The notes beneath the pieces were generated by a model. The model was given only the letters and a program-made list of their open reading frames with translations. It was not told the origin of the DNA and searched no databases. Shown here one piece after another: positions 1-10,818 of a stretch of DNA of 64,000 bases (positions are counted from its first letter, which is position 1; every line of letters begins with the position of its first letter). The position numbers and the translations under genes are program-made. The DNA comes from Thalassotalea sp. PP2-459. Its GTDB lineage: Bacteria; Pseudomonadota; Gammaproteobacteria; Enterobacterales; Alteromonadaceae. The stretch lies in assembly GCF_001913705.1 (NCBI RefSeq), contig NZ_MKQD01000038.1, positions 104,148 through 168,147 on the forward strand, read 5' to 3'.

Positions 1-252
1 CGCTTCTGTACTTTTAAACCCTAAAATACCAGTAGCTTGAGCAAGTGCTTCCAAAATCATCACGCCAGGGAAAATAGCTAAATCGGGAAAATGACCAGTA
101 AAAACAGGCTCATTAATAGTAACATTTTTTATCGCATGCAGTGACTTACCAGGTTCAAAATCAAGTACGCGATCAACTAATAACATTGGATAACGATGTG
201 GAATCAATTTACGTATTTCTTCTACATCTATGGTGTTTTTTTGAGTGTCCAA
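1..252 (-). CDS. fabZ: 3-hydroxyacyl-ACP dehydratase FabZ (C-terminus beyond window)
   Basis: Dehydratase of type II fatty acid synthesis, acting on beta-hydroxyacyl-ACP in the cytoplasm. Only the N-terminal 84 codons are present. The hot-dog fold signature is visible: [11 protein letters not shown] at residues 18-28, catalytic His54 in GHFP and catalytic Glu68 in ILEALAQ. The start is a TTG at 252 with an AAGGA ribosome binding site 7 nt upstream; no in-frame ATG fits better. It lies directly downstream of lpxD, the usual lpxD-fabZ-lpxA order of lipid A loci, so lpxA is expected just outside the window. Truncation is by the window edge only. Confidence 0.95.
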   Translation of the reverse strand, partial: MDTQKNTIDVEEIRKLIPHRYPMLLVDRVLDFEPGKSLHAIKNVTINEPVFTGHFPDLAIFPGVMILEALAQATGILGFKSTEA

Positions 253-293
253 TTTAATGTCCTTTTCTACTTATTATCTAGGTTTTACTACAC

Positions 294-1328
294 CTAGTTT
301 ACGTTAGCAGTCAGTGCTTTTATTTGCTGCTCTAATGCTTTTATTTTAGCATTAGTTGCCTCTAGCTTTCTAATTCTTGCGTTAGTTTTATGCCATTCTT
401 TATTTGGTTGACAAGGTGCGCCCGATGAATAAACACCGCCTTTTGGTATATCTTTGGTAACCATTGTCATGCCAGTAAAAATACACCCGTCAGCGATTGT
501 TATATGACCGTTTATACCAACAAGCCCTGCGATAGTGCAATTTTTTCCAATAGCTGTGCTACCAGCGATAACACTACAGGCCGCCATCGCGGTACCTTCA
601 CCAATAGTAACATTATGTGCAATTTGAATTTGATTATCGATAATCACGCCATCTTTAATCACAGTATTACCTAATGCGCCTCGATCAATCGTTGTACTCG
701 CACCAATTTCAACATTATTACCAATGATAACAGTACCTAGTTGCGGGATTTTAATCCACTTCCCTTGCTCGTTTGCATAGCCAAAGCCATCTGAGCCAAT
801 CACGGTATTGGCTTGTATTAAACAATTTTTACCTATATTTACATTATGATAAATAGTGACATTAGCCCACAGCTGAGTATGTCGACCAATTTGGGCTTTT
901 TTCCCAATAAAACAACCTGCACCAATACACACATTATCTTCGAGCACCACACCGGCCTCTATAACGGCATTTGCACCAATAGCAACATGTTTACCAATAA
1001 TAACGTCATCTTCGATAACAGCGCTAGGGTGTATCGAAGACGCTGGCGCTGGTGTTGTATCAAGTAACTGTGCAACCAATGCATAACCTAAGTAAGGGTT
1101 CTTCATTACTAATGCATTAGTTAGGCAACTTTCAGCACACTCTGATGAAAGTATAACGGCAGAAGCATTAGTTGATTCAAGTTGCTGTTGATACTTAGTA
1201 TTCGATAAAAAGGCGATGTCACCAGATTGAGCATCTGATAATGTCGCAAGTTTATTAACCGAACAAGTAGGATCACCTTTTACTGTCGCGCCTATTTTTT
1301 GTGCAATTTCTTCAAGTGTATAACTCAT
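294..1328 (-). CDS. lpxD: UDP-3-O-(3-hydroxyacyl)glucosamine N-acyltransferase LpxD
   Basis: Third step of lipid A synthesis, N-acylating UDP-3-O-acylglucosamine from hydroxyacyl-ACP. The protein has an N-terminal uridine-binding domain (about residues 1-95), a long left-handed beta-helix of hexapeptide repeats (I-G-x-x-A/C/N pattern, about 100-320) and a short C-terminal helix. The active-site His lies in QIAHNVTIG. I chose the ATG at 1328 (MSYTLEE); the frame can extend to a TTG at 1337, and neither has a clear Shine-Dalgarno. Unlike E. coli, a gap of about 600 nt with a terminator separates it from skp, so lpxD-fabZ probably has its own promoter. Confidence 0.95.
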   Translation of the reverse strand: MSYTLEEIAQKIGATVKGDPTCSVNKLATLSDAQSGDIAFLSNTKYQQQLESTNASAVILSSECAESCLTNALVMKNPYLGYALVAQLLDTTPAPASSIHPSAVIEDDVIIGKHVAIGANAVIEAGVVLEDNVCIGAGCFIGKKAQIGRHTQLWANVTIYHNVNIGKNCLIQANTVIGSDGFGYANEQGKWIKIPQLGTVIIGNNVEIGASTTIDRGALGNTVIKDGVIIDNQIQIAHNVTIGEGTAMAACSVIAGSTAIGKNCTIAGLVGINGHITIADGCIFTGMTMVTKDIPKGGVYSSGAPCQPNKEWHKTNARIRKLEATNAKIKALEQQIKALTANVN

Positions 1329-1866
1329 GATAAACAATTTTCTTTTTTCAAGGACCTATGGTCTATTATCTGTGTTCAATCATTCGAATGATAGAATATG
1401 TCGCTTATCCCAAGGTGGAATAGTGCCATTTAGTCAGCTAAACCAACTGTTTTTTTTACCATAGAGTAAGCAATTTAAGTCTCAGTCTTTGAACAATAGT
1501 ACTGTTAACAGTAGCGGTATTAGCATGCTTTTATTTGGATATACCAATCGTGATTTATATAGCTCTGTTAGCATTAAAAATAACCTATTGCAAAACAGAT
1601 GAACAACGGTCAATAGCCTCTAGCAATAATATGATTAATTGTAGGCTATTTAACATCAGATGTGGATAACTAAAATACGCTGAGTCGATATTTTTATCTG
1701 TTTTTTCACGTTTTTATCGCATTAATTAACCTGTACTTTGGTTAATGTTTTATTTAAAACGCCTCCTCAGCATTTAATTTTTTATCAAATCAGTTAAGAG
1801 AATCGCTGTTTATATCAAATGTTATTAACTCGATGTTTAATGTCATTGTAATTCTAGGTGATTTAA
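1329..1866. other. Intergenic region between ompH terminator and lpxD
   Basis: AT-rich stretch of about 540 nt without a convincing open frame or RNA gene. It should hold the lpxD-fabZ promoter, because a terminator closes the upstream ompH unit. I see no repeat or RNA element beyond that. Confidence 0.5.
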
Positions 1867-1903
1867 CAAAAAAAAATAAAGCGCTGTTAAAAACAGCGCT
1901 TTA
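1867..1903 (-). terminator. Rho-independent terminator of bamA-ompH unit
   Basis: Perfect stem AAAGCGCTGTT / AACAGCGCTTT with a short loop. On the minus strand it is followed by TTTATTTTTTTTTT, just downstream of the ompH stop codon. Confidence 0.9.
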
Positions 1904-1934
1904 TTAATTAACTCAAAATATGAATAAATTCAAA

Positions 1935-2456
1935 TTAGTTTGGTAACTTACTCACTTTTTCGATCACTTGTGCAGAAATATCTGTATCAGGATTAACAAA
2001 TACAAGCGCTTCTCTTCTGATCACTAAATCAAATTTTTCTTCCGCCGCAATCGACTCAACCGTTTGACCAATTAACGCCAAAAGCTTGTTGGTTTCTTGG
2101 TTTTGCAATGCACCTGCGTCTTTCTGTAATTTTTGACCTTTTTCCTGGTACGCACGATACGTATCAGCAATTTGCTTGTCTAAATCAGTTTTTTGTTTTT
2201 CTGACATTAGCTCAGCATCACGTTCTTTTTTATTTTGAAAATATTCAAAATCTTTTTTAAGTTGCTCTAATTCAGCACGCGAATCTTTGAATTCTGCTTC
2301 TAATCGTTGTCTTAACGCATCTGTCTGCGGTATTTGTTGCATTACTTGTTGAAAATTAACCACGGCAATTTTTTGATCTGCAGCACTTGCGGCGCCCGAT
2401 AATAATGCACTTGAAGCAATTGTTGCCAATGCAACCGATTTAAATAACTTTTTCAA
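1935..2456 (-). CDS. skp: Periplasmic chaperone Skp/OmpH
   Basis: Holdase chaperone that carries unfolded outer-membrane proteins across the periplasm to the Bam complex. A Sec signal peptide (KKLFKS core, hydrophobic stretch, cleavage near ASA|ADQKI) is followed by a beta-strand segment (KIAVVNFQQV) and long charged coiled-coil arms (about residues 50-130), then a C-terminal strand that completes the trimer body. Length of 173 aa is normal. Translation starts at a TTG (2456) with AGGAG 6 nt upstream. It is the last gene of the rseP-bamA-skp run and is followed by a strong terminator. SigmaE control is usual for the family but was not identified here. Confidence 0.95.
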   Translation of the reverse strand: MKKLFKSVALATIASSALLSGAASAADQKIAVVNFQQVMQQIPQTDALRQRLEAEFKDSRAELEQLKKDFEYFQNKKERDAELMSEKQKTDLDKQIADTYRAYQEKGQKLQKDAGALQNQETNKLLALIGQTVESIAAEEKFDLVIRREALVFVNPDTDISAQVIEKVSKLPN

Positions 2457-2517
2457 TGTAATCTCCTAGCTCGTAAATTCGCTTCTATTTATTTTTATAT
2501 AAGGTTTAAAATTTCGT

Positions 2518-4986
2518 TTAAAAGGTTTTGCCAATATTAAAGTTAAAGAATTTAGTATCATCGCCTTCTTCTTCTTTAAGGGTTTTAGCAAAACTAAAAA
2601 TCATCGGCCCCATGGGCGACAACCATTGTATAGATAAACCACCAGAGGCTCTAAAACGTCCAACATCTGAATAATCATCTACTTTTACCAATTCTCTCGC
2701 TGCTAAGTCTTGATAATCGTTCATATCAAACTCAGTATTCCATACATTACCCGCATCAATGAAGAAGCTTGTTCTGACACTATTTGCAAAGCCTTCATCT
2801 AAGAATGGCGTAGGAACAATTAATTCAATACCGGCTAATGCAATGGCATTACCACCAACTGAACGTTGTGATACGTCAATTACATCATGATCTGGTCCTA
2901 AACAGCAACCACCGCCGCCAACAGGGTCAGGTGTTCCTGGAATAGAGGTAGGATACCTAAATATTGCGCGAGGACCAACAATGTTAGTTTCAAAACCACG
3001 TAAGGTATCTGAACCACCACCCGCTCTGAAATTCTCCCAGAACGGTAACATTTGATCACTACCGTTTATCGTATCATAGCCGTTACCATAACCTAAATTT
3101 AAGCTCGTTTTAAAGCTCCAGCCACGTGCGATTGGGAAATACCACTTAGTATCTAAATTAATTTTAAAATAATTAGTATCAGAGTTAGGCGTGGTCATTT
3201 TATACGATAAGGTTTGTTGCGAACCCGCTGTTGGGAACGTACCACGGTTTAATGTAGAACGAGAAATAGCCGCGGTAATATCAAAGTTATCAAATGCTAA
3301 GCCTGCATCAGGATCACTTGGATCAGAATACAACTCATAAAAACGTTGAATTTGCTCATACGTTTGTAATCGAGTAATACCGTTATGCTTATAACCTATA
3401 CCAAAGTTTAAACGGACATATTCATTAATAGGGAAACCAAAGTTTACCCCTAGGCCATACGTTTTATTGTTGTATTCCACCAAGTTTGCACTACCCGCGT
3501 CAAACTCATTGTAAAACAAGGTTCCACCAAGTGAGATAGCATCTGTAGTAAAATAGGGGTCTGTATAAGAAATACTCACAGCACGTGAATAGCTTACGGT
3601 ATTAATATTGAAGGCTAAACGGTTACCTGTACCTAAAAAGTTATTTTGCTGAATACCTGCATTTAAGCTTAGTTTTGTGGCTGAGCCATAACCAATACCT
3701 GCGGTAAACGACCCAGAAGGCTGTTCTTTAACACTAAAGTTAACATCAACTAAGTCATCTTCTTCAGGTAATTGTACCGTTTCAAATTCAACCTCTTCCA
3801 TATAAGGAAGTCGCATTAACCATGCTTTTGAATTTTCTACCAAAGCGTTTGATAACCAAGCACCTTCCATTTGACGCATTTCACGACGTAACACGCGGTC
3901 AGCAGTAACGTTATTACCAGAAAAGTTTATGCGATTTACATAAATTCGTTTTCCAGGGTCAACAGAAATAGTGAGTTTAACTGTTTTGTCTTCTTCGTTT
4001 ATCTCTGGGATCGTGGTTACTTTAGGATAAGCGTAACCGAAACGCCCGAGAAATTTACTTATTGTTTCTTCGGTGTAAGTAACTTCAGCACCGTTATATA
4101 GTTTTTCAGCGCGTAAAGGGTTAATCGCACGAATAGTTTTTTCAAAACCAGCCATATCGCCGATGAAATCTACTTCGCTGACTGTGTACTGCTCACCTTC
4201 CGATACATTTAGCGTGATATAAACAGCTTTTTTGTCAGGTGTCATTGATACTTGAGTAGAATCAACGCGATATTGAAGGTAACCGCGATCTAAGTAATAA
4301 CTTTCGATCGTTTCCATATCACCTTGTAGTTTCTGCTTTTGATAACGATCTTGCGCCATGAAATCCCACCAAGGAGAATCATAGGTTAATTCTATTCGTT
4401 CAAGTAATTGATCATCAGTAAAAACATCATTACCAACAACATTAATGCGTTGAATGGCAGCAGCATCACCTTCAGTAAAAACAAATTTCAAGTTAACACG
4501 GTTGCGAGGTAAATGCGTAATTTCTGCTTTTACATCAGCATTATATTTACCAACACCATGATAAAAGTCTTCTAAGCCAGATTCTAAGTTAGTGATAACC
4601 GTTCGATCGAGTGTTTCACCAACGCGAATATCTTGCCCTTCTAGACTTTCAACAAGCTGTTCTTCTTTCAGATCACTATTACCTTCAAAAGTAATTTCAC
4701 TGATAGTTTCACGCTCACGAACTCTAAAAATGACACGTTTACCATTACGATAAACAGAAATATCATTAAAGTGCCCTGACTTATATAAAGACTTTATCGA
4801 TTGTGAGATACGAAATTCATTTAATGTATCACCAACATTAAAAGGTATATGTGTTAACGCTGCACCTAGTGCTACACGTTGTAACCCTTTTACTTGAATG
4901 TCTTCTACTTGAAATTCTTCCGCTGCTTGAGCGTTTGTACCTGTGGCAGCTAACATTACCGCAAAGGCTATTTTTTTCATCATCAT
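2518..4986 (-). CDS. bamA: Outer membrane protein assembly factor BamA
   Basis: Central subunit of the outer-membrane beta-barrel assembly machine (Omp85 family). A signal peptide ends near NAQA|AEEF, followed by five POTRA domains (about residues 22-420) and a 16-strand barrel ending in the C-terminal Phe of NFNIGKTF. The conserved loop-6 (V/L)RGF motif is present as LRGFETN, and a Gly/Cys-rich insertion (GGGGCCLG) follows it. Three consecutive ATGs at 4986, 4983 and 4980 could each start the protein; the family MKKIAFA-type N-terminus suits the last equally well. It sits between rseP and skp, the standard order. Confidence 0.97.
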   Translation of the reverse strand: MMMKKIAFAVMLAATGTNAQAAEEFQVEDIQVKGLQRVALGAALTHIPFNVGDTLNEFRISQSIKSLYKSGHFNDISVYRNGKRVIFRVRERETISEITFEGNSDLKEEQLVESLEGQDIRVGETLDRTVITNLESGLEDFYHGVGKYNADVKAEITHLPRNRVNLKFVFTEGDAAAIQRINVVGNDVFTDDQLLERIELTYDSPWWDFMAQDRYQKQKLQGDMETIESYYLDRGYLQYRVDSTQVSMTPDKKAVYITLNVSEGEQYTVSEVDFIGDMAGFEKTIRAINPLRAEKLYNGAEVTYTEETISKFLGRFGYAYPKVTTIPEINEEDKTVKLTISVDPGKRIYVNRINFSGNNVTADRVLRREMRQMEGAWLSNALVENSKAWLMRLPYMEEVEFETVQLPEEDDLVDVNFSVKEQPSGSFTAGIGYGSATKLSLNAGIQQNNFLGTGNRLAFNINTVSYSRAVSISYTDPYFTTDAISLGGTLFYNEFDAGSANLVEYNNKTYGLGVNFGFPINEYVRLNFGIGYKHNGITRLQTYEQIQRFYELYSDPSDPDAGLAFDNFDITAAISRSTLNRGTFPTAGSQQTLSYKMTTPNSDTNYFKINLDTKWYFPIARGWSFKTSLNLGYGNGYDTINGSDQMLPFWENFRAGGGSDTLRGFETNIVGPRAIFRYPTSIPGTPDPVGGGGCCLGPDHDVIDVSQRSVGGNAIALAGIELIVPTPFLDEGFANSVRTSFFIDAGNVWNTEFDMNDYQDLAARELVKVDDYSDVGRFRASGGLSIQWLSPMGPMIFSFAKTLKEEEGDDTKFFNFNIGKTF

Positions 4987-5015
4987 AAAAACTAAACTTA
5001 ACTACTTATTGTTAT

Positions 5016-6371
5016 TTATAACCGCGATAAATCGTTAAAAAGAGCGATACTCATCAAGCCCAATATGGCTAGTGTACCAAATTTAAAACCTATTTCTTGT
5101 ACTTTTTCTGATACCGGTTTACCCGTTAAAAGCTCTATAAAGTAATAAACTAAATGTCCGCCATCAAGTACTGGAACCGGTAAAATGTTAATTATGCCTA
5201 AATTAATACTAATTAGCGCTAAAAAGCCTAAAAAATAAACAAAACCATAACCTGCATGATCACCAGCACCTTGAGCTATTGCTATCGGACCGCTTAAATT
5301 CTTGACTGATACATCACCCGTCAATAATTTACCTATCATATCAAAACTTAGTGTCACAAGTTGCCATGTTTTTACTAAACTTTGCGTTAAGGCGTCAAAT
5401 ATACCGTACGATATCTCTATTTGATACGCTTTTGGGTAAGGATCAACCTTGGGTGCTAAACCTAAATAACCAACCGTTTTACCATTTACGTCTCTTGCCT
5501 GTGGCGTAACGTCAATAGTAAGCAATTTTCCGGCACGTTCTACGTCGAGCACGATGGTTTGATTGGGGTAGCTTTTAATTAGTTCCGTAAATTTATGCCA
5601 ATTATCTTTAATTTTTTCATTTTCAATCGCAAGTATTTGATCTGACTCTTGTAAACCTGCTTTATCGGCTGGGCTATTTTCCTCAACTAGCGCAATCTCA
5701 GTATACGTTTTCGGCATATATGGTCGTAAGCCGATACTTTCTATCGCTGATTGCTTTTCTGGTGAAAACTGCCAATCGGTGGTATTTAATTGATACTCTC
5801 TTACTGAGGCACTATCGCTTGATCGTATTTTAATACCAATGGTTTCTTCGCCCATATTAGCAATTAACGCTAAATTTACTGCTTGCCAATCAATAGTATG
5901 TTGTCCTGCCACTTCGACAATTTCACTATTAGGCGTTAACAATGCCTGTTCAGCAATGGACGATGGCGTTATTTGCCCAATCACGGGCTTTACACTTGGC
6001 ATACCAAGAATAAACATTAAATAAAAAGCGACAATGGCAAAAAGAAAGTTGGCTAATGGCCCAGCAGCAACAATCGCAATGCGTTGATAAACTGTTTTAC
6101 TATTAAAAGTGGCATGTTTATCTGCATCATCAACGTCATCCACACGCTCATCTAGCATTTTCACGTAACCGCCAAGCGGGATCATTGCAATAACAAACTC
6201 AGTGCCATGTTTGTCACAGGTTCGCCATAAGGGTTTACCGAAACCGATAGCAAAGCGATGTACTTTCACGCCATTTTTACGCGCAACCCAAAAGTGGCCA
6301 TATTCATGAACGGTAATTAAAATGCCCAATGCTACGATAAAAGACAAAAGATTCCATAAAAATTCAATCAT
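5016..6371 (-). CDS. rseP: RIP metalloprotease RseP (site-2 protease)
   Basis: Inner-membrane zinc protease that cleaves anti-sigma factor RseA within the membrane after DegS, releasing SigmaE. The HExxH motif is HEYGH at residues 22-26 in the first membrane segment; two PDZ domains follow in the periplasmic part (about 110-300), and the second zinc ligand lies in the LDGGH segment near the C-terminus. Length of 451 aa matches the E. coli protein. The start codon overlaps the dxr stop by 4 nt (ATGA), implying translational coupling. It lies in the dxr-rseP-bamA arrangement typical of gammaproteobacteria. Confidence 0.97.
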   Translation of the reverse strand: MIEFLWNLLSFIVALGILITVHEYGHFWVARKNGVKVHRFAIGFGKPLWRTCDKHGTEFVIAMIPLGGYVKMLDERVDDVDDADKHATFNSKTVYQRIAIVAAGPLANFLFAIVAFYLMFILGMPSVKPVIGQITPSSIAEQALLTPNSEIVEVAGQHTIDWQAVNLALIANMGEETIGIKIRSSDSASVREYQLNTTDWQFSPEKQSAIESIGLRPYMPKTYTEIALVEENSPADKAGLQESDQILAIENEKIKDNWHKFTELIKSYPNQTIVLDVERAGKLLTIDVTPQARDVNGKTVGYLGLAPKVDPYPKAYQIEISYGIFDALTQSLVKTWQLVTLSFDMIGKLLTGDVSVKNLSGPIAIAQGAGDHAGYGFVYFLGFLALISINLGIINILPVPVLDGGHLVYYFIELLTGKPVSEKVQEIGFKFGTLAILGLMSIALFNDLSRL

Positions 6372-7603
6372 GAATTACTTACCTTATTTTTGTCACTACC
6401 AGCTTTCATTATGATTAACACTTGTTCTCTGGCAAACTCACGAACGAGTATATCCAATGCCACAACCTCTTCAATTGACTCTACCTGTTGTGAGACAAAA
6501 TTTTTCACACAAGTTTCATTTATTTTGAAAATATCGGTAAATTTAACTTCTTTAGCTAAAAACGCAGATACTGCAACTTCGTTCGCAGCATTTAAAGCGG
6601 TGCATGCTCCTTGCCCATATTTGCAAGCCTCTATCGCTAACTTCAAATTAGGATAGCGCTCATAATCTGGCTGTTCAAAATCAAACGAGGGGGTGCTAAA
6701 AAAATCTAACGGCTCTACGCCCGCATCAATTCTGTCAGGAAAGGCTAAAGCATGTGCGATAGGCGTACGCATATCAGGGTTACCCATTTGCGCGATAACT
6801 GAGCCATCTTTATATTGCACCATAGAATGAATGGTACTTTGCGGATGCAATACCACTTGAATATCGTCAGGAGACACATTAAATAACCATTTTGCTTCGA
6901 TAAACTCCAACCCTTTATTCATCATCGTGGCTGAATCAACCGATATTTTCTTCCCCATATCCCAGTTAGGGTGTGAACATGCTTGTTCAGGCGTAACATG
7001 TTGAAGTTTTGCTTTATCGAGTGTTCTAAACGGTCCGCCTGAACCGGTAAGCAACACTTTACTCACGCCATTTTTCTTAAGTTGACAATGACCTATCGCT
7101 TGTTGTTCATTGGAAGGTAAACACTGGAATATTGCATTATGTTCACTGTCAATGGGCAACAATTGCGCTTGTGAATTATTAAGAGCATCAATAAAAATTT
7201 GTCCCGATGTGACTAACGCTTCTTTATTCGCTAGCAATACGCGCTTTCCGGCTTTAACCGCTGACAGGGTTGGTAATAACCCTGAAGCACCAACAATGGC
7301 AGCCATCACTGTGTCAACACTTTCACACCCAGCAATGTCAACAAGTGCATCATGACCGCTATTTACATGAATATGTTCGAGTGAAACTTTTGCTAATTGA
7401 GCTTTTAAGTCGGCAGCAGCTGTAGGGTCTACCATAACGACTTTTTTAGGAAGAAATTGTTGGCACTGCTCTAGCATCAAAGCAACATTACTATTAGCAG
7501 ATAAAGACACAACATTGAACTGGGTTTTATGACGCTTAATAACGTCAAGCGTATTGGTGCCAATAGAGCCCGTTGAACCTAAAATTGAAACGTTACGTAT
7601 CAT
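6368..7603 (-). CDS. dxr: 1-deoxy-D-xylulose 5-phosphate reductoisomerase
   Basis: Second enzyme of the MEP isoprenoid pathway, converting DXP to MEP with NADPH and a divalent metal. The N-terminal Rossmann motif GSTGSIG (about residues 9-15) binds NADPH. The metal and substrate residues lie in [13 protein letters not shown] and in [17 protein letters not shown]. The C-terminal four-helix domain is complete. Length of 411 aa is slightly above the usual 398 because of a short charged tail. It is flanked by cdsA and rseP with small or negative gaps, consistent with one operon supplying uppS (undecaprenyl) and cell-envelope functions. Confidence 0.97.
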   Translation of the reverse strand: MIRNVSILGSTGSIGTNTLDVIKRHKTQFNVVSLSANSNVALMLEQCQQFLPKKVVMVDPTAAADLKAQLAKVSLEHIHVNSGHDALVDIAGCESVDTVMAAIVGASGLLPTLSAVKAGKRVLLANKEALVTSGQIFIDALNNSQAQLLPIDSEHNAIFQCLPSNEQQAIGHCQLKKNGVSKVLLTGSGGPFRTLDKAKLQHVTPEQACSHPNWDMGKKISVDSATMMNKGLEFIEAKWLFNVSPDDIQVVLHPQSTIHSMVQYKDGSVIAQMGNPDMRTPIAHALAFPDRIDAGVEPLDFFSTPSFDFEQPDYERYPNLKLAIEACKYGQGACTALNAANEVAVSAFLAKEVKFTDIFKINETCVKNFVSQQVESIEEVVALDILVREFAREQVLIIMKAGSDKNKVSNS

Positions 7604-7609
7604 ATAACT

Positions 7610-8479
7610 TTAAGACCATCCAAAAAAAGCGTAACACAGAGCAAATATTGGGGCTGTTGCCGTTAAGCTGTCAATACGATCAAGTACACCACCATGACCA
7701 GGTAAAATAGAACCACTGTCTTTAATGCCAGCTTGCCGTTTAAACATACTTTCATTTAAATCGCCAAGCACTGAAATTGTTGTGATCAAGGCAGTAACAC
7801 CAATAGCCGTTAAATATTGTTTACTTTGCCAATCCAAAAAATACCCAGCTATTGCAATTAATATACAGGCAAAAATAACACCGCCAATAAAACCTTCCAT
7901 CGTTTTACCAGGGCTCACGTTGGGCATTAATTTATGTTTACCAATTGACTTACCAACAAAATAAGCACCAATATCTGCAGCCCACACCATCAAAAATAAA
8001 AACATAATCAATTGTGCACCGTGATATGGGTCATCTTGATAATGATTTGTTCTTAACACCATAAATGCAAGCCAAGTAGGAACAAGTGTTAACCAACCAA
8101 ATAAACCTCGCACTGAGCGATGACTTGACCAAAACTTACTACACCGAGGGTATAAAAATGTTAACGTTGCAGATAAAAGCCACCACACGACAGCTAGCCA
8201 TAATAAATAACTGACATGTTGATTTAACACCATGGGATCTTGCCATAACGCAAACAAAGGTATTTGATACCATAATAAGGAAATTAACGTAACAGTGGCC
8301 ACAACGAACGCCAAACGCCGACGGTTGTTTTTAAAGCCCATTAAAGGCCCCCATTCCCACGCTCCGATGGCCATCACCACCATAATGAAATAAGCAAAAT
8401 GTTCCAGCGACATATAAAAAATAGCCCAAATTGCTAATGGGGCTAATGCCAAAGCTGTAATAATACGTTTTAATAACAA
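7610..8479 (-). CDS. cdsA: Phosphatidate cytidylyltransferase CdsA
   Basis: Makes CDP-diacylglycerol from phosphatidic acid and CTP in the inner membrane, the branch point of phospholipid synthesis. The protein is strongly hydrophobic with about eight membrane segments. It carries the CTP-transferase signature near the C-terminus, KRQAGIKDSGSILPGHGG followed by LDRIDS, and the DIGAYFVGKSIGKHK segment. The start is a TTG at 8479 preceded by AAGGG at 7 nt; no ATG is positioned sensibly. It lies between uppS and dxr. Confidence 0.96.
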   Translation of the reverse strand: MLLKRIITALALAPLAIWAIFYMSLEHFAYFIMVVMAIGAWEWGPLMGFKNNRRRLAFVVATVTLISLLWYQIPLFALWQDPMVLNQHVSYLLWLAVVWWLLSATLTFLYPRCSKFWSSHRSVRGLFGWLTLVPTWLAFMVLRTNHYQDDPYHGAQLIMFLFLMVWAADIGAYFVGKSIGKHKLMPNVSPGKTMEGFIGGVIFACILIAIAGYFLDWQSKQYLTAIGVTALITTISVLGDLNESMFKRQAGIKDSGSILPGHGGVLDRIDSLTATAPIFALCYAFFGWS

Positions 8480-8511
8480 AAGATAACCCTTATATATGTA
8501 ATTGTTGGTTG

Positions 8512-9264
8512 TTATCTGTTTTCCTTAACTTGGTCACCCGTTTGACCAAAGCGCCTTTCTCGGCCACTAAAGCTTGCTAAAGCTTCACAAAAAGCCTGTT
8601 CTTGAAAATCAGGCCATAAAATATCGGTAAAATAAAACTCGGCATATGCTGCTTGCCATAATAAGAAATTACTGATCCTGTAATCACCACCAGTTCTGAT
8701 TAACAAATCAAGCTCCGGCAAGTCAGCTAAGCTGGTATATTGATCAATGCTTGCCTCAGTGATGTCTTGCACATCGATATTACCCTGCTGAACTTCAATG
8801 GCGAGTTTTTGAGCCGCTTGAGTGATATCCCAACGACCTCCATAATTTGCCGCCACCGACAATACCATGGCATCGTTCTTATGTGTTAGCTTTTCTGCTG
8901 CAGTAATTTTCTCTTGCAAAGAGGATGAAAATTTTGAGGTATCACCAATAACTTGGAAACGGATATTATTTTTATGTAGCTTCTTAACTTCACGCGTTAG
9001 CACTAACATAAATAAATCCATTAATACGCCTACTTCTTGCTCCGGACGACGCCAATTTTCACTACTGAAAGCAAACAAGGTTAGCGCTTTCACGCCTTGT
9101 TTTCTCGCGGTAGAAACCACAGCACGAACCGATTCGACGCCATTTTTATGACCCACAACACGCGATTTACCACGTTGTTGCGCCCATCTACCATTACCGT
9201 CCATGATGATGGCAACATGTTGGGGGGTAAGATCAATATTGTCAGCATTTAATGATTGTGACAC
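8512..9264 (-). CDS. uppS: Undecaprenyl diphosphate synthase UppS (IspU)
   Basis: Cis-prenyltransferase that elongates FPP to C55-PP, the lipid carrier for peptidoglycan and LPS. The catalytic motif [13 protein letters not shown] lies close to the N-terminus, and the conserved [20 protein letters not shown] and GRERRFG segments are all present. The frame is open further upstream, but the GTG at 9264 (V-S-Q-S-L) has GGAG 5 nt before it and gives the usual family length, so I take that start. First gene of the uppS-cdsA-dxr-rseP-bamA-skp run; the frr terminator lies just upstream. Confidence 0.95.
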   Translation of the reverse strand: MSQSLNADNIDLTPQHVAIIMDGNGRWAQQRGKSRVVGHKNGVESVRAVVSTARKQGVKALTLFAFSSENWRRPEQEVGVLMDLFMLVLTREVKKLHKNNIRFQVIGDTSKFSSSLQEKITAAEKLTHKNDAMVLSVAANYGGRWDITQAAQKLAIEVQQGNIDVQDITEASIDQYTSLADLPELDLLIRTGGDYRISNFLLWQAAYAEFYFTDILWPDFQEQAFCEALASFSGRERRFGQTGDQVKENR

Positions 9265-9292
9265 AAAAACTCCATTGACAATCAACAAGATA

Positions 9293-9323
9293 TAAAAAAC
9301 GCCGCAGTGGTAGCTGCGACGTT
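9293..9323 (-). terminator. Terminator of frr
   Basis: Stem AACGTCGCAG / CTGCGGCGTT followed on the minus strand by TTTTTATATC, located between the frr stop and uppS. Confidence 0.8.
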
Positions 9324-9341
9324 ATTACATACTTTTAAGCG

Positions 9342-9899
9342 TTAAATTTCCATTAACTCTGCTTCTTTATCAGCAAGAATTTCATCGACTTGCTTGATAT
9401 AAATATCGGTAATTTTTTGCACTTCATCTTCTGACTGGTGCATTTCATCATCACTAATTTCTTTTTCTTTATTCAGTGTTTTAATGTCAGAATTTGCATC
9501 ACGACGAATATTACGAATAGCAATTTTGCCGTTTTCACCTTCACCTTTTACCACTTTTACTAAATCTTTACGACGTTCTTCTGTCAGTGGCGGTAACGGG
9601 ATTCGAATTAATGTGCCTTGCGATGAAGGATTCAATCCTAGATCAGAGGACATAATTGCTTTCTCTACTGCTGATATCATGCTTTTATCAAAAACAGTCA
9701 CTGCAATAGTACGAGCATCAGGAACTGAAACATTACCCACTTGATTAAGCGGCGTATCAACACCGTAATACTCAATAGTAATATTATCTAAAAGTGAAGC
9801 ATGGGCACGGCCTGTTCTTACTTTATTTAAGCTATTTTTAAGTGAATCAATGCTTTTTTTCATGCGCTCTTGCGCATCTTGTTTGATTTCTTCAATCAC
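9342..9899 (-). CDS. frr: Ribosome recycling factor
   Basis: Splits the post-termination ribosome together with EF-G. Three-helix-bundle domain with the conserved [32 protein letters not shown] and IRNIRRDAN segments. The frame is open to 9923, but a GTG at 9899 ([13 protein letters not shown]) has AAGGA 8 nt upstream and gives 185 aa, the same length as the E. coli protein, so it is the likely start. It lies immediately downstream of pyrH, the conserved order, and ends in its own terminator. Confidence 0.96.
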   Translation of the reverse strand: MIEEIKQDAQERMKKSIDSLKNSLNKVRTGRAHASLLDNITIEYYGVDTPLNQVGNVSVPDARTIAVTVFDKSMISAVEKAIMSSDLGLNPSSQGTLIRIPLPPLTEERRKDLVKVVKGEGENGKIAIRNIRRDANSDIKTLNKEKEISDDEMHQSEDEVQKITDIYIKQVDEILADKEAELMEI

Positions 9900-9923
9900 G
9901 TTGATAATCCTTACGTTGTACAA

Positions 9924-10664
9924 TTATGCTAAGTTTTCTGCATGATCTATGATGGTACCTTCTTCGTTCCCCATGATCACAGCTTTCAACGCACCTGGTT
10001 TATTCATGTTAAATACACGTAAAGGCATACTATGGTCTCTAGCCAAAGTAAATGCCGCCAAGTCCATTACTTTTAATTCTTTTTCTAGTACTTCCTGGTA
10101 CGTTAAATGTTTATAGAGTTCGGCTTCAGGGTTTTTTACGGGATCATCAGAAAAGATACCATCAACTTTAGTTGCTTTTAAAACAACATCAGCTTCAATT
10201 TCTATGCCTCTAAGGCAGGCTGCAGAATCAGTTGTAAAGAACGGATTACCAGTACCTGCACTGAAAATAACGACCCGGCCAGACTTTAATAAACTGATGG
10301 CTTCAGCCCAGTTATACGTATCACATACCCCGGCTAAATCAATCGCTGACATCAAACGCGCATTAACAAACGCACGATGAAGCGCATCACGCATGGCTAA
10401 ACCGTTCATGACTGTCGCTAACATACCCATTTGGTCACCAACTACGCGATTCATCCCTGCTTCTGCAAGGCCTGCACCGCGAAACAAATTTCCGCCACCA
10501 ATAACAAGTCCAACTTGTATATCCATTTCAACAAGTTCTTTAATTTCTTGTGCCATACGATCCAATATTTTAGGATCGATACCGAATCCTTCATCGCCCA
10601 TTAAGGCTTCACCACTGAGTTTTAATAGGATGCGACGATATGTTGGTTTAGGATTGGTGCTCAT
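9924..10664 (-). CDS. pyrH: UMP kinase PyrH
   Basis: Hexameric bacterial UMP kinase (amino-acid kinase fold) phosphorylating UMP to UDP; GTP-activated and UTP-inhibited in the family. Landmarks are [14 protein letters not shown] at the N-terminus, [14 protein letters not shown], and the C-terminal [11 protein letters not shown] segment. The frame stays open to 10721, but the ATG at 10664 ([11 protein letters not shown]) has AGGAA upstream and gives 246 aa, close to the E. coli length. It lies between the tsf terminator and frr. Confidence 0.96.
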   Translation of the reverse strand: MSTNPKPTYRRILLKLSGEALMGDEGFGIDPKILDRMAQEIKELVEMDIQVGLVIGGGNLFRGAGLAEAGMNRVVGDQMGMLATVMNGLAMRDALHRAFVNARLMSAIDLAGVCDTYNWAEAISLLKSGRVVIFSAGTGNPFFTTDSAACLRGIEIEADVVLKATKVDGIFSDDPVKNPEAELYKHLTYQEVLEKELKVMDLAAFTLARDHSMPLRVFNMNKPGALKAVIMGNEEGTIIDHAENLA

Positions 10665-10706
10665 ATAAAAAACATTCCTGTGTTGATGTAATGCTAATAT
10701 AGCTGA

Positions 10707-10745
10707 TAAAAAAATAGCCACGGTTTTATGACCGCGGCTATTTTA
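10707..10745 (-). terminator. Terminator of rpsB-tsf
   Basis: Long stem AAAATAGCCGCGGTCAT / ACCGTGGCTATTTT (one mismatch), then TTTTTATC on the minus strand. It separates tsf from pyrH and may allow partial readthrough. Confidence 0.75.
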
Positions 10746-10818
10746 ATACGTTTAGCGAACTATCGGAAGTCTAAATAATAAAAAGAGTGTTTTCACTCAA
10801 TTATTAGCCAACTTTCGA